A stretch of 64,000 nucleotides of DNA, taken from contig CAUJCX010000020.1 in assembly GCA_963169235.1 (NCBI GenBank), positions 124,001 through 188,000 on the forward strand, given 5' to 3'. This document shows positions 16,095 through 25,992 of this stretch, one piece after another (the first letter of the stretch is position 1; the number at the start of each line of letters is the position of its first letter). The notes under the pieces were generated by a model. The model worked only from the letters and a program-made list of their open reading frames with translations, had not been told where the DNA came from and made no database searches. The position numbers and the translations under genes were made by a program. The DNA comes from Actinomycetota bacterium. GTDB lineage: Bacteria; Actinomycetota; Thermoleophilia; Miltoncostaeales; Miltoncostaeaceae.

Positions 16095-17342
16095 GTGCCG
16101 GACGTCATCGTGATCGGGGCGGGGCTTGCCGGCCTGGCGTGTGCCCGCGCCCTCACCGACGCGGGCATCGCGTGCGCGGTGTGGGAGGGCTCCGACGACA
16201 TCGGCGGCCGCGTGCGCACCGACGTGGTGGACGGCTTCCGGTGCGATCGCGGCTTCCAGGTGCTGAACCCGGCGTACCCCGCCGTGAAGCGGCACGTCGA
16301 CGTGCGGGCCCTGGGCCTCGGGCGGTTCGATCGCGGTGTCGCCGTGCGCACCGACGACGGCCTGCATGCCATCGCCATCGATCCGCGTCACCCGGCCGAG
16401 CTCTTCCACGCCGCCCGCGCCACCGGCATCGGCCTGGGGTCGGTGGTGCCGCTGGCGCGCTGGTTCGCCCCCACCCTGCGGCCGCCGCGTTCGTGGCTGG
16501 GGCAGCCCGACCGCTCGCTGGGCGAGGGCCTGGCCGACAGCGGCGTGATGGCGCCGGCGCGGGATCGCCTGCTGGTGCCGTTCCTGTCCGGCGTCGTGCT
16601 GGGTGATCCGCTGGCGGCCTCAGAGCAGTTCGTGCGGCTGGTGGTGCGGTCGATGGCGCTGGCCGCGCCGGGTGTTCCGGCGCAGGGCATGACCGCGCTG
16701 CCCCATCAGCTCGCGGCCGGGTTGGCCGAGGCGGTGGAGCTCAACCGCGTGGTCCGCGGTGTGGCTCGCGACGGCGAGGGCTGGCGCGTGCAGGCGGACG
16801 ATGCGTCCGAGGTCGCGAAGGCGGTGGTGATCGCCACCGACGCCCGGGCGGCGGGTGAGCTGGCGGGCACGCCGGTGCCGGCGATGCACGGCTGCGTGAC
16901 CGACTGGTTCGCGTGCCCCGCCGCGCCGTCGCCCACGCGCCTGGTGTGCATCGATTCCCGGGCGGGGGCCGTGCTGGCCAACACCGCGGTGATGAGCAAC
17001 GTGGCGCCGTCGTACGCGCCGGCCGGGGGGCACCTGGTGCAGGCGACGTGCGTGTGGCGCGATGGGGAGGCTCCGCCCTCGGTGGCCGACGTGCAGCACG
17101 CGGCGGGCGACGTGTACCAGGCCGATCCGTCGGCGTGGCGCCACCTGGTGCGGCACGAGATCCGGGACGCCCTGCCGGCGCAGCCGCCCCCTCTGGAGCC
17201 ACGCCGCGACGTGGCCCTGGGCGACGGCCGCTTCGTGTGCGGCGATCACCGCGACACCGCGTCCATCCAGGGCGCCTTGGTCAGCGGTCGACGGACGGCG
17301 GCCGCGGTCGCGGCCCACCTGGGGCGTCCGCTCCCGGGCTGA
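16095..17342 (+). CDS. FAD-dependent amine-oxidase/desaturase-type oxidoreductase
   Basis: A 415-residue flavoprotein. The GTG at 16095 follows a GGGGGGAT ribosome site. The Rossmann dinucleotide motif VIVIGAGLAGLACARAL and the second FAD motif DDIGGRVRTD sit at the N-terminus. A C-terminal GDHRDTASIQGALVSGRRTA holds the last FAD contact. The layout is that of the phytoene-desaturase/amine-oxidase superfamily. The substrate is not evident and the gene has no carotenoid neighbours. It may be unrelated to the preceding glycan genes. Confidence 0.85.
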   Translation: MPDVIVIGAGLAGLACARALTDAGIACAVWEGSDDIGGRVRTDVVDGFRCDRGFQVLNPAYPAVKRHVDVRALGLGRFDRGVAVRTDDGLHAIAIDPRHPAELFHAARATGIGLGSVVPLARWFAPTLRPPRSWLGQPDRSLGEGLADSGVMAPARDRLLVPFLSGVVLGDPLAASEQFVRLVVRSMALAAPGVPAQGMTALPHQLAAGLAEAVELNRVVRGVARDGEGWRVQADDASEVAKAVVIATDARAAGELAGTPVPAMHGCVTDWFACPAAPSPTRLVCIDSRAGAVLANTAVMSNVAPSYAPAGGHLVQATCVWRDGEAPPSVADVQHAAGDVYQADPSAWRHLVRHEIRDALPAQPPPLEPRRDVALGDGRFVCGDHRDTASIQGALVSGRRTAAAVAAHLGRPLPG

Positions 17343-17432
17343 GGCACGGAGGGGCCCGTAGGCCGCGCGTCCCCCCGCGGCGACCAGCGAGAACCGCCTG
17401 CTCGCCCATGCATTGCGGAAGCCTCGACCGGG

Positions 17433-17504
17433 GTGATGTTCTTCTGCGGGCTCTATTTCGCCAGGATGTGTGCCCGCCGCTGGGGCAACAAGCGTCTGTG
17501 GTGA
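17433..17504 (+). pseudogene. C-terminal remnant of a paralogue of the protein at 17861-18580
   Basis: The 23 codons before the TGA at 17502-17504 read VMFFCGLYFARMCARRWGNKRLW. The end of the intact protein at 18580 reads VAFFGGIGLMALCVRRWGNKRLW. The last nine residues are identical and the DNA is nearly identical there, yet the upstream frame here no longer resembles the protein. This is the leftover 3' end of a second copy, most likely after a recombination or deletion event. Confidence 0.75.
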
Positions 17505-17860
17505 ATGCTCGTGCTGCCGGCACGCCGTGAGCCGTCGCTGCAAGGCTACTGGCGTGGCGCCTTGATGCTGTCACGGCCAACGAGGGGCGTAGTCACGCCA
17601 ACCGCTGAGGGCCAACAAGCAGATGGGTCGGGTGGGTCGGGTCTGCTGCACTCGCAGAGTGACGACAACCTGTCACCAGAACGTGCAGCAGACCCGTCGT
17701 GCGCGGGGGCGCCTGCGGTGCTCGGGACTCGGGCGGCGCGCGCCGATACCACCGATAACGTGCACACGAGCGATCGCCACGACCCGTACGGCACCCATTC
17801 AGCGGCCCCCTGCCTCAGCGCAGCGGTCACGCGGGGTTTCCGGGTTCGCGTGGGGGCACG
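17505..17860. other. Gene-free stretch with atypical composition
   Basis: About 355 bp with lower GC and less periodic codon structure than the flanks. The open frames here show no domain-like pattern and were not called. The only strong element is the inverted repeat at 17638-17696. It looks like scar DNA between the paralogue remnant and its intact relative. Confidence 0.5.
17638..17696. repeat. 14-bp perfect inverted repeat with inner stem
   Basis: CGGGTCTGCTGCAC (17638-17651) pairs exactly with GTGCAGCAGACCCG (17683-17696). Inside the 31-nt loop a second pair, GTGAC (17659-17663) and GTCAC (17672-17676), can form. It may be a terminator, a structured RNA or the end of a lost mobile element. 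No gene ends directly in front of it. Confidence 0.6.
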
Positions 17861-18580
17861 GTGAACCCCACCCGCATGAGCAGGAACACCCGGGTCGTTC
17901 TGAGCCGCCTCTGCGCCGCGCTCGCCATCGCGGCGGGGTTCGGCGCCAGCCACGGCGCCGCGTGGCTGATCGCGGTGGGCGCGCTCCTCGGGGGCGTGGC
18001 GGTGTGGCTCAGGCTCCCGGAGATCCGCGCGCGGCTGGCCCGGATCAGAGAGTGGGAGGACGCGCGCGCCGTTGACGATACCGCCGGGCTGCCCGGTTTG
18101 ATCAGCAAGCGATCCCGTGTCCTCCTGAGCCGCATCGCCGTCGGGGTGGGCATCGCGAGCGGCGTCGCCGCCAACCGCGGCATTGAAGCCCTGATCCCGG
18201 TCGCCACGTTCTCGATGGTCGCGGCCGTGTGGTTGGTGGTCCCGGAGATCCGTGAACACCTCGCTCGGATGGCCGAGCCGGCATCTCCGAGCCCCCCGAG
18301 CATCGACCCGGAGTCACCGGCTGACGATGCCGCCGACGAGCCAGGCATACACGCGGCCCGGCCCGTCGCCAAGAATCGCGGCGTCCGCATCGCATCCACC
18401 GTCGTCGGGGGCGTCGCCGCGGTGTTCCTGATCCTCTGGACGACGCTGTGGCTCCCCCACGACACGCACCCCGTGTGGCTCGCGTTCACGCTCGACCGTC
18501 TCCTCGCGGTCGCGTTCTTCGGCGGCATCGGCCTCATGGCGCTCTGCGTCCGCCGCTGGGGGAACAAGCGCCTGTGGTGA
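17861..18580 (+). CDS. Membrane protein of unknown function with internal duplication
   Basis: A 239-residue protein (GTG start; the ATG at 17876 is an alternative). Residues ~6-63 and ~82-139 are repeats of one another: both open with a Ser-Arg-Val-x-Leu-Ser-Arg pattern, contain two hydrophobic helices, and end in LPEIRARLARI or VPEIREHLARM. A charged Pro/Ser/Asp linker follows, then two more membrane segments and the C-terminal RRWGNKRLW. That makes about six membrane helices. I do not recognise the family. A truncated copy of its C-terminus lies 360 bp upstream. Confidence 0.75.
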   Translation: MNPTRMSRNTRVVLSRLCAALAIAAGFGASHGAAWLIAVGALLGGVAVWLRLPEIRARLARIREWEDARAVDDTAGLPGLISKRSRVLLSRIAVGVGIASGVAANRGIEALIPVATFSMVAAVWLVVPEIREHLARMAEPASPSPPSIDPESPADDAADEPGIHAARPVAKNRGVRIASTVVGGVAAVFLILWTTLWLPHDTHPVWLAFTLDRLLAVAFFGGIGLMALCVRRWGNKRLW

Positions 18581-18700
18581 GCGCCACGCCGAGTCAACCT
18601 GGCGGCCGCCCGCCCTCTGCGCCAGGCCGCCGGGCGTAGCAGCGTCCGTGCCGCAACCCTCGCAGCGGATCGCACTGCGACGTAACTCGCCCTCGACGGC

Positions 18701-19840
<1,140 letters not shown>

Positions 19841-19877
19841 GATCGTCCGGCTGCTGGGCCACCCGGGGCCGGGGTGG

Positions 19878-20192
19878 CTACTGAGTCTCGCGCGGCTGCC
19901 GACTGATGAACCGGGCCATGTTGGGCACGGTGAAAGCGATCTTGCCGTGCTCGGGCGCGTAGATGAGTCCCTTGCGTATGAGGCTCTGGCGGGCGGGGCT
20001 GAGGGAACCCGCTTTCCTTCCCATTCTCCGCGCCAGCTCCCCAACCTGGCTGGGGCCCTCTCCATCGTGGGCCATGGCACGGAGGTAATCCTTCTCGGCT
20101 CGGGTGGCCCGGTCCCAACGCGCGCGGCTGGATGAAGTACGGGGAGCCGCCGGACGCATCGGAGACGTGGCCGACGCGTTCGGATCCCCCAC
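19878..20192 (-). pseudogene. C-terminal remnant of an ATP-binding (AAA/archaeal-type ATPase) protein
   Basis: The 104-codon frame has RWDRATRAEKDYLRAMAHDGEGP, a winged-helix-like middle (VGELARRMGRKAGSLSPARQ) and a tail SLIRKGLIYAPEHGKIAFTVP. These are characteristic of the C-terminal end of large AAA-family ATP-binding proteins of about 400 residues. The P-loop and Walker regions are missing. In another frame just upstream (~20130-20185) ERVGHVSDASGGSPYFIQ fits an earlier part of the same family, so the gene seems both truncated and frameshifted. It lies between the two glnA-tail repeats. Confidence 0.65.
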
Positions 20193-20301
20193 CTCTCGGG
20201 ATTGCTAGTGCAGTCTCGCGTTTCCCTCGTGCCCCGTATATATCGCTCGCGAGGTCTCTGGGCCGGCAACGTCGGCACGCGCTACCGCGACGGGCGGGGG
20301 C
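20193..20301. other. Short AT-richer gap before the glnA end
   Basis: This contains CCCCGTATATATCGCTCGCG (20235-20254), one of the few AT-rich spots here. It could be a fossil promoter of the ATPase fragment. Nothing else is recognised. Confidence 0.3.
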
Positions 20302-20355
20302 GTTACAAGAGCGGCAGGTAGCGGGCGCGTTCCCACTCGGTCACGTGGCCGTGGA
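20302..20355 (-). repeat. glnA-tail copy inside the intact gene
   Basis: This is the intact member of the 54-bp direct repeat described at 19787-19840. It covers the glnA stop codon and the last 17 codons. Conserved gene 3' ends are typical integration targets because the element restores the gene end on insertion. Confidence 0.8.
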
Positions 20356-21625
20356 ACTCCCTCCACTCCTCGCGTTTGAGCTCGATCAGACGCGAGTGGA
20401 TGTGCTCGCCGAACGAGGTCAGCAGCAGCTCGCTGGCGGCGGCCAGCTCGGCGGCCTCCCCCAGCGTGGGGGGCAACGTCTCGACCCCGGCCCGCAGCCG
20501 CTCCTCGTGCGACAGGTGGTAGAGGTTCGCCTCCATCGGCGGGGGCAGCGTCGCCTGGCGCTCGATGCCGTCGAGGCCCGCGTGCAGCAGGGCGGCGAAC
20601 GCCAGGTACGGGTTGCACGCCGGGTCGGGGCTGCGCAGCTCGGGCACCGGCGCGTCCTCCCCGCCGGCCGGGTGACCCGCCACGCGCACGATCGACGACC
20701 GGTTGCGGCCGCTCCAGCCCACGTACACGGGCGCCTCGAACCCGGGCACCAGGCGCTTGTACGAGTTGACCCACTGCGCGAACACCACGCACGTCTCGCG
20801 GGCCGCCTCGAGCACACCCGCCACGAACGCCTTGCCCGTGGGCGACAGCGCGTGCTCGTCGGCGGGGTCGTGGAACGCGTTGCGCCCGTCGCGGCGCAGG
20901 TGGAAGTGCATGTGCATGCCCGAGCCGTTCTCGCCCGCCATCGGCTTGGGCATGAACGTCGCGTACCACCCGTGGGCGAGCGCGATCTCCTTCACCACGG
21001 TGCGGTACGTCATCACGTCGTCGGCCAGCTTCAGCACGCCCGCTCCGGCGATGTCGATCTCGTGCTGGCTGGGTCCGCTCTCGTGGTGCGAGAACGCCAC
21101 GTCGATGCCCAGGCCCTCCAGCGTCAGCACCGTCTCGCGGCGCACGTCGCTGGCGGCGTCCAGCGTGGTGAGGTCGAAGTACCCGCCCCGGTCCAGCGGC
21201 TCGGTCCCGGCCGCGTCGCGGAAGTAGAAGAACTCCATCTCGGGCGCCACGTGGAAGTCGTCGAAGCCCATGTCGCGGGCGCGTTGCTCGGCCCGCCGCA
21301 GCACGTACCGCGGGTCGCCCTCGTACGGGCGGCCGTCGGGCGTGCGGATGTCGCAGATCACCCGCGCCACCGCCTGCTCGGCGGGGCGCCACGGCAGCAC
21401 GGCGAACGTCGAGACGTCCGGCACCGCCACCATGTCGCTCTCCTCCACGGGGTTGAACCCCGTGATGGACGATCCGTCGAACCGCAGGCCGTGCTCGGCC
21501 ACCCGCGGCCACTGCTGCGACGGGATCGCCACGCTCTTCAACCGCCCCAGGATGTCGGTGAACCACAGGCGGATGAACTTCACGTCGTGCTCGCGCATCG
21601 CGGCGAGCACCTGCTCGTTGGTCAT
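20303..21625 (-). CDS. glnA: Glutamine synthetase type I
   Basis: A 440-residue GSI enzyme that makes glutamine from glutamate, ammonia and ATP. Signatures are DGSSITGFNPVEESDM, APEMEFFYF with the metal-binding glutamates, HHESGPSQHEID, PKPMAGENGSGMHMHFHL at the ATP site and NRSSIVRV. The NLYHL tyrosine corresponds to the adenylylation site region of the family. The ATG at 21625 is preceded by GAGGAA; an in-frame extension to 21688 is rejected. It lies 73 bp downstream of a type III synthetase on the same strand, with a hairpin between. Its final bases are duplicated beyond the gene. Confidence 0.95.
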   Translation of the reverse strand: MTNEQVLAAMREHDVKFIRLWFTDILGRLKSVAIPSQQWPRVAEHGLRFDGSSITGFNPVEESDMVAVPDVSTFAVLPWRPAEQAVARVICDIRTPDGRPYEGDPRYVLRRAEQRARDMGFDDFHVAPEMEFFYFRDAAGTEPLDRGGYFDLTTLDAASDVRRETVLTLEGLGIDVAFSHHESGPSQHEIDIAGAGVLKLADDVMTYRTVVKEIALAHGWYATFMPKPMAGENGSGMHMHFHLRRDGRNAFHDPADEHALSPTGKAFVAGVLEAARETCVVFAQWVNSYKRLVPGFEAPVYVGWSGRNRSSIVRVAGHPAGGEDAPVPELRSPDPACNPYLAFAALLHAGLDGIERQATLPPPMEANLYHLSHEERLRAGVETLPPTLGEAAELAAASELLLTSFGEHIHSRLIELKREEWREFHGHVTEWERARYLPLL

Positions 21626-21652
21626 GGGCTCGGGTTCCTCGGGGCGCTCCCG

Positions 21653-21685
21653 CCCGGAGGTCGCCGTGGGGCGACGGCCTCCGGG
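21653..21685 (-). terminator. Stem-loop between the two glutamine synthetase genes
   Basis: CCCGGAGG (21653-21660) pairs with CCTCCGGG (21678-21685), and TCGCC (21661-21665) with GGCGA (21670-21674), giving a 13-bp stem with a 3-nt bulge and a 4-nt loop. It follows the type III gene and precedes glnA on the same strand. It may terminate, or reduce read-through and stabilise the upstream message. There is no U-tract. Confidence 0.5.
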
Positions 21686-21698
21686 CACCTTCAGGGGG

Positions 21699-23852
21699 CT
21701 AGCGGATGAACAGCATCTCGGAGTACTTGGGCAGCGGCCACAGGTCGTCCGCCACGATGCGCTCCAGGCGGTCGGCCAGCAGGCGCACCCCGTTCATCGC
21801 CGGGATCACCGTGTCGCGCATGTAGAAGACCTCGTCCTCCACCTTCTCGGGGTGCACGGCGTTGGCCTTCGCCAGCTGGTTGACGGCACTGACGAAGTCC
21901 TCCACCAGCGGCTTGACGTCGCCGATCGCGCCGGCGACGCCGGACTGCTGGATGACGGCCAGATAGCGCAGGGCGGCCGGCAGCAGCATGGTGCGGGCGA
22001 TGTCGGCAGCCGTCTCGGCCTCGATGTTGATGTGGGCGATGTACTGCTCGAGGCCCACCTCGTACCGGGCGTGCATCTCGCGCTCGTTCAGCACCCCGTA
22101 GTTGGAGAACGTGGCCAGCGCGGTCTCCGACACGATCTGCGGCAGCGCGTCCGGCGTGGTGCGCAGGTTCAGCAGGCCGCGGCGGGCGGCCTCCTCGTGC
22201 CACTCCTGCGAGTAGCCGTCGCCGGCGAACACGATGCGGCTGTGCTTCTTGTACGTGCGACCCACCACGATGGCCACGGCCTCGTCGATGCGCGCCTTGC
22301 CCTTGCTGTCCGACTTGGCGATCTCGGCCTCGACGTCCTCGCGCAGCGCGTCGATGGACTCCGCGACGATGGTGTTGAGCACCGTGTTGGGGAAGCTGGT
22401 CGACTGGCTGGCGCCCAGGGCCCGGAACTCGAACTTGTTGCCGGTGAACGCAAACGGGCTGGTGCGGTTGCGGTCGCCCGGGTCCAACGGCAGGTCGGGC
22501 AGCACCTGGCTGCCGAGGCCCATGAACTTGCCGCGCGAGGTCACGTACACCTCGCCGTCCGCGAAGCCCTGGAACACGCGCGCCAGCTCGCCGCCGAGGA
22601 AGATGGAGATGATCGCGGGCGGGGCCTCGTTGGCTCCCAGGCGGTGGTCCTGGCCCGCCGTCGCCACGGTGGCGCGCAGGAGGCCCTGGTGCACGTCGAC
22701 GGCGCGGATCACCGCGGCGGCGAAGAACAGGAACTGGAGGTTGTCGTGCGGCGTCGCGCCCGGCTCCAGCAGGTTCTCGCCCGTGTCCGTGCTGAGCGAC
22801 CAGTTGTTGTGCTTGCCCGAGCCGTTGACGCCCTGGAACGGCTTCTCGTGCAGCAGGCACACCAGGCCGTACTTCGGGGCCTCGCGCTTGAGGATGGTCA
22901 TGAGCAGCTGCTGGTGATCGCAGCCCAGGTTGGTGGTCTCGAACACCGGCGCGATCTCGTACTGGCCGGGCGCCACCTCGTTGTGCCGCGTCTTGACGGG
23001 CACGCCCAGGCGCATCAGCTGCTCCTCGGTGTCCATCATGTACGCCAGCACGCGCTCGGGGATGGTGCCGAAGTAGTGGTCGTCCAGCTCGTGGCCCTTC
23101 GGGGGCTTGGCGCCGAACAACGTGCGGCCCGTGTTCACCAGGTCGGGGCGCTGGTAGTAGTAGTTCTGATCGATCAGGAAGTACTCCTGCTCGGCGCCCA
23201 TCGTGGTCGACACGCGTCCCACGCCCCGCCGGCCCAGCACCTCCAGGGCCTTCCCTGACGCCTTGCCGATGGCCTCCAGCGAGCGCAAGAGCGGGATCTT
23301 GTGGTCGAGCGCCTCACCCGTCCACGACGTGAACGCCGTCGGGATGCACAGCGTCACGCCGTTGGGGTTGCGCATCAGGAACGCGGGGCTGGTGGGGTCC
23401 CACGCCGTGTAGCCGCGGGCCTCGAACGTCGCCCGGATGCCGCCGGTGGGGAAGCTCGACGCGTCCGGCTCGCCCCGCACCAGCTGCTTGCCGCTGAAGC
23501 TGGCCAGGCTGGTGCCGCCCTCCACCGGGTCGAAGAACGAGTCGTGCTTCTCGGCCGTCGAGTTGGTGAGCGGCTGGAACCAGTGCGTGTAGTGCGTCGC
23601 GCCGTGCTCGAGGGCCCAGTCCTTCATGGCCTGGGCGACCGAGTCGGCGATACCGGGGTCCAGCGAGTCGCCGCGCTCCACGGTGTTCTGGAGCACCTTG
23701 TAGATCTCCTTGGGCAGGCGCTTGCGCTGCTCGGACGAGCCGAAGACGTCGTCGCCGAAGTGCGACTCGGTGACCGCACCGGGCGCGCGCCGGCGCGCGG
23801 GGTCGGGCACCCACTGCACGGCGCTGACGTTGGCGAGCCGGATCTTCGGCAT
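21699..23852 (-). CDS. glnN: Glutamine synthetase type III
   Basis: A 717-residue GSIII enzyme, the large hexameric or dodecameric form of glutamine synthetase. Conserved points are [18 protein letters not shown] near the N-terminus, [14 protein letters not shown] with metal-binding glutamates, [37 protein letters not shown], and [16 protein letters not shown]. Length matches the family (~700-730). The ATG at 23852 has AAGGGA upstream; the frame extends further but without a ribosome site. It is divergent from a PucR-type regulator that may control it, and is followed by glnA, so two isozymes lie side by side. Confidence 0.95.
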   Translation of the reverse strand: MPKIRLANVSAVQWVPDPARRRAPGAVTESHFGDDVFGSSEQRKRLPKEIYKVLQNTVERGDSLDPGIADSVAQAMKDWALEHGATHYTHWFQPLTNSTAEKHDSFFDPVEGGTSLASFSGKQLVRGEPDASSFPTGGIRATFEARGYTAWDPTSPAFLMRNPNGVTLCIPTAFTSWTGEALDHKIPLLRSLEAIGKASGKALEVLGRRGVGRVSTTMGAEQEYFLIDQNYYYQRPDLVNTGRTLFGAKPPKGHELDDHYFGTIPERVLAYMMDTEEQLMRLGVPVKTRHNEVAPGQYEIAPVFETTNLGCDHQQLLMTILKREAPKYGLVCLLHEKPFQGVNGSGKHNNWSLSTDTGENLLEPGATPHDNLQFLFFAAAVIRAVDVHQGLLRATVATAGQDHRLGANEAPPAIISIFLGGELARVFQGFADGEVYVTSRGKFMGLGSQVLPDLPLDPGDRNRTSPFAFTGNKFEFRALGASQSTSFPNTVLNTIVAESIDALREDVEAEIAKSDSKGKARIDEAVAIVVGRTYKKHSRIVFAGDGYSQEWHEEAARRGLLNLRTTPDALPQIVSETALATFSNYGVLNEREMHARYEVGLEQYIAHINIEAETAADIARTMLLPAALRYLAVIQQSGVAGAIGDVKPLVEDFVSAVNQLAKANAVHPEKVEDEVFYMRDTVIPAMNGVRLLADRLERIVADDLWPLPKYSEMLFIR

Positions 23853-24017
23853 GTGGTGACGTCCCTTCGTAGAGATCAAGCGGGAGGAGCGGCGACGCGC
23901 ACGTGCCGTTGGGTCACGGCTCGGGACGTGGACGTCCGCTTCGGGGGTGAGACGAAATGTAGGGCAGGCGCCCGCCACGCTCGACCGACGCGCGCACAAG
24001 ATGCCGGGCCGCGGTTT

Positions 24018-24036
24018 GGACCTGCGTACAAGGTCC
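24018..24036. promoter_or_regulatory. GGACCT-N7-AGGTCC palindrome, candidate operator
   Basis: GGACCT (24018-24023) and AGGTCC (24031-24036) flank GCGTACA in the divergent region between the type III glutamine synthetase and the PucR-type gene. It is about 35 bp upstream of the TATCCT box, a good place for a regulator controlling both genes. Which protein binds is unknown. Confidence 0.4.
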
Positions 24037-24070
24037 GCTTGCGCGCCGTCGCCGCCGGGCCGAACCGTTC

Positions 24071-24076
24071 TATCCT
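24071..24076 (+). promoter_or_regulatory. TATCCT box 7 nt before GTG (leaderless-type -10)
   Basis: TATCCT is 7 nt before the GTG at 24084, with no ribosome site between. It fits a leaderless message for the PucR-type regulator. Confidence 0.45.
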
Positions 24077-24083
24077 GTCACAG

Positions 24084-25697
24084 GTGAACCCCCGTTCCGG
24101 ACATCGCGACACGCCGCGCGGCGCGCCCGCGGTGGCGTCCCCCACGCTGGGCGACCTGGGCGGCGTGCTGGCGGACAGCGTCGCGGCCCTGACCGCGTCC
24201 CAGCGCGCGTTGCGCATCGACGGGGTGCGGCTGGCCGACGCGGGCGACGAGGGCGGCGACCGCGATGTGCTGGTGGCCCACGTCGCCCCCGAGCGCGTCC
24301 CCCGCGGCGTGGTGGCCGTGGTGGCGCGCCGCGGGTCGTCCGAGCGCGTGCCGGTGCTGGTGCCGCCCGACGGCGTGCCGTGGGGAGCGGTGCTCGCCGA
24401 CGTCGTGGACGCCATCGACGTGACGCCGCGCCGCGCCGCCGAGCGCGCGCGGGCCGCCCTGCGCGTGCCGCTGGTGGAAGGTGGCGGCTGGGACCGCCTC
24501 GCGGACGTCGCGTCGCAGTTGCTGGGCGCCGGCGTCGCCGTGGTCGACGACCACCTGGACGTGCTTGCCGCCGCGGCACCGTCCGGCGACGGCGGCGACC
24601 TGCGCACCGAGCTGCCCGGCGACGCCACCACGCTGCGCGGGTTCCTCGAAGCCGACGCGGCCGGGCAGCTGCGCGTGGGCGTGCCCGGCGCCGGCGAGCG
24701 GCCGGTGGCCGCGGTGGTCGTGCGGGGCGAGGCCCCCCTGCCGCGCTCGCACGCGGCGGTGCTCGACGAGCTGGTCGCTGCGTGCGCCATCGAGTGGAGC
24801 CGGCAGGAGCTGCGCACCGCCACCGAGTCGCAACTGCGGGGCGACCTCATCCGCGAGCTGATGGCGGGCGAGTCGATCAGCCGCGAGTCGCTCATCCGGC
24901 GGGCCCGCCACCTGGGGGCCGACCTGGCGGGAGGGGCGGTCGCGGTGCTTGGCGCGGTGGGCGACCCGGCCACGGCCGAGCCCCCCGACGACCGGGTCAC
25001 GCGGCGGCTGGTGCGCCTGGCGCGCGGGGTGATCGACCTGCACTGGCCCCAGGCCCTCGTCGACTGGGACGGCGCGCGCCTGCTGCTGTTGCTGCCCGGC
25101 CCCCGCGACGACGCCGACGTCGACCGCGCGGCCGTGGAGCAGCGCGCGCACGCCCTCACCACCCGGCTCGTCGCCGCCGCGTCCGAATCGGTGCCCGGGC
25201 TCACCCTGGCGATCTCGCGCTTCACCCCCGACCCCGAGCGGCTGGGGGCGGCGCTCGAGGAGGCCGGCCTGGCGCTGGCCATCGGGGCGCGGCTGGGGCG
25301 CTCGGGCGACGTGATCACGTTCGAGGAGACCGGCACGTACAAGCTGCTGTTCCAGATCTTCGCCGAGCGGCCCGAGGAGCTGTCGGGTTTCTACCAGCAG
25401 ACCATCGCGCCGCTGGTGCGCTACGACGAGCAGTACCAGACCGAGCTGGTCGGCACGATGTCGACGTACCTCGAGCTCGACTGCAACCTGTCGGCGACGG
25501 CCGCCACGCTGTTCACCCACCGCCACACCGTGCGCTACCGCCTCGACCGCATCGCGGAGCTCTCGGGGCTCGAGATCGGCCGCACCGAGGACCGCGAGCA
25601 GCTGACCTTGGGCCTCAAGGCCATGCGCCTCCTGGGCAAGGCCATCCCGGTGCCGCTGGCCAAGGAGGCCAACCTGCGGGCCCCGCGCCCGGGATAG
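24084..25697 (+). CDS. PucR family transcriptional regulator
   Basis: A 537-residue regulator. The GTG at 24084 is favoured over the long upstream extension because of the TATCCT box. Residues 1-~350 form a loosely conserved sensory part with purine-catabolism-regulator character. A GGDEF-like middle region follows (LTLAISRFTPDPERLGAALEEAG). The C-terminus has the PucR helix-turn-helix (YLELDCNLSATAATLFTHRHTVRYRLDRI near residue 470). PucR proteins often control nitrogen or purine genes, consistent with the divergent glutamine synthetase. The inducer is unknown. Confidence 0.88.
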   Translation: MNPRSGHRDTPRGAPAVASPTLGDLGGVLADSVAALTASQRALRIDGVRLADAGDEGGDRDVLVAHVAPERVPRGVVAVVARRGSSERVPVLVPPDGVPWGAVLADVVDAIDVTPRRAAERARAALRVPLVEGGGWDRLADVASQLLGAGVAVVDDHLDVLAAAAPSGDGGDLRTELPGDATTLRGFLEADAAGQLRVGVPGAGERPVAAVVVRGEAPLPRSHAAVLDELVAACAIEWSRQELRTATESQLRGDLIRELMAGESISRESLIRRARHLGADLAGGAVAVLGAVGDPATAEPPDDRVTRRLVRLARGVIDLHWPQALVDWDGARLLLLLPGPRDDADVDRAAVEQRAHALTTRLVAAASESVPGLTLAISRFTPDPERLGAALEEAGLALAIGARLGRSGDVITFEETGTYKLLFQIFAERPEELSGFYQQTIAPLVRYDEQYQTELVGTMSTYLELDCNLSATAATLFTHRHTVRYRLDRIAELSGLEIGRTEDREQLTLGLKAMRLLGKAIPVPLAKEANLRAPRPG

Positions 25698-25783
25698 CGG
25701 GTGCCGAAGCTCCCCGCGTGAAAAGTGTCGTTCCGCCCCACACACGCGGACGCATTTGGGCTATCGTCGTACCCGCAATCAGC

Positions 25784-25797
25784 TTAGGGCGACCTAA
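25784..25797 (+). promoter_or_regulatory. TTAGG-GCGA-CCTAA palindrome, candidate metal-regulator operator
   Basis: TTAGGGCGACCTAA is a perfect 5-bp inverted repeat just before the ribosome site (AAAGGA) of the Cys-rich gene at 25813. A TATCGT box lies at 25762-25767, so the site would fall in the early transcribed region. A related shorter palindrome overlaps the ferritin-like gene promoter. Together with the adjacent Fur-family gene this suggests iron- or peroxide-responsive control, but the match to a known box is partial. Confidence 0.45.
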
Positions 25798-25812
25798 AGG
25801 AACGCACCCCGC

Positions 25813-25992
25813 ATGGGTAAGACCCTCGCCGCGAAGAAGACGTGCTGCGGAGACCGCCCCCGGTGCCGCAACTGTCCCGTGGTGCTGCAGCGGCTCGAGG
25901 ACGCCGGCATGACCGAGCGCGTGGGCAAGCGCCGCTGGCGGGTGGTGGAGCCGCCGTCGAAGCTGCAGCTGATGGCCGCGAGGGTGCGATGA
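25813..25992 (+). CDS. Small Cys-rich protein (59 aa), possible zinc-binding
   Basis: Begins MGKTLAAKKTCCGDRPRCRN and has a CC-x5-C-x2-C arrangement followed by PVVLQRLEDAG and a basic C-terminus. The motif, adjacent basic residues and ~60-residue length fit a family of short actinobacterial proteins of unknown role, probably metal-binding (family recall, not checked). AAAGGA precedes the start. Its stop overlaps the next gene (ATGA), and the palindrome TTAGGGCGACCTAA lies upstream. Confidence 0.75.
   Translation: MGKTLAAKKTCCGDRPRCRNCPVVLQRLEDAGMTERVGKRRWRVVEPPSKLQLMAARVR

Noticed and set aside
17505-17864. 119-codon frame in the empty region
   Set aside because: No ribosome site, no domain-like pattern and unlike codon use. 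Likely chance.
20303-21688. glnA starting at 21688
   Set aside because: The 21 extra residues are low-complexity, have no ribosome site and overlap the hairpin. ATG 21625 with GAGGAA matches the usual N-terminus.
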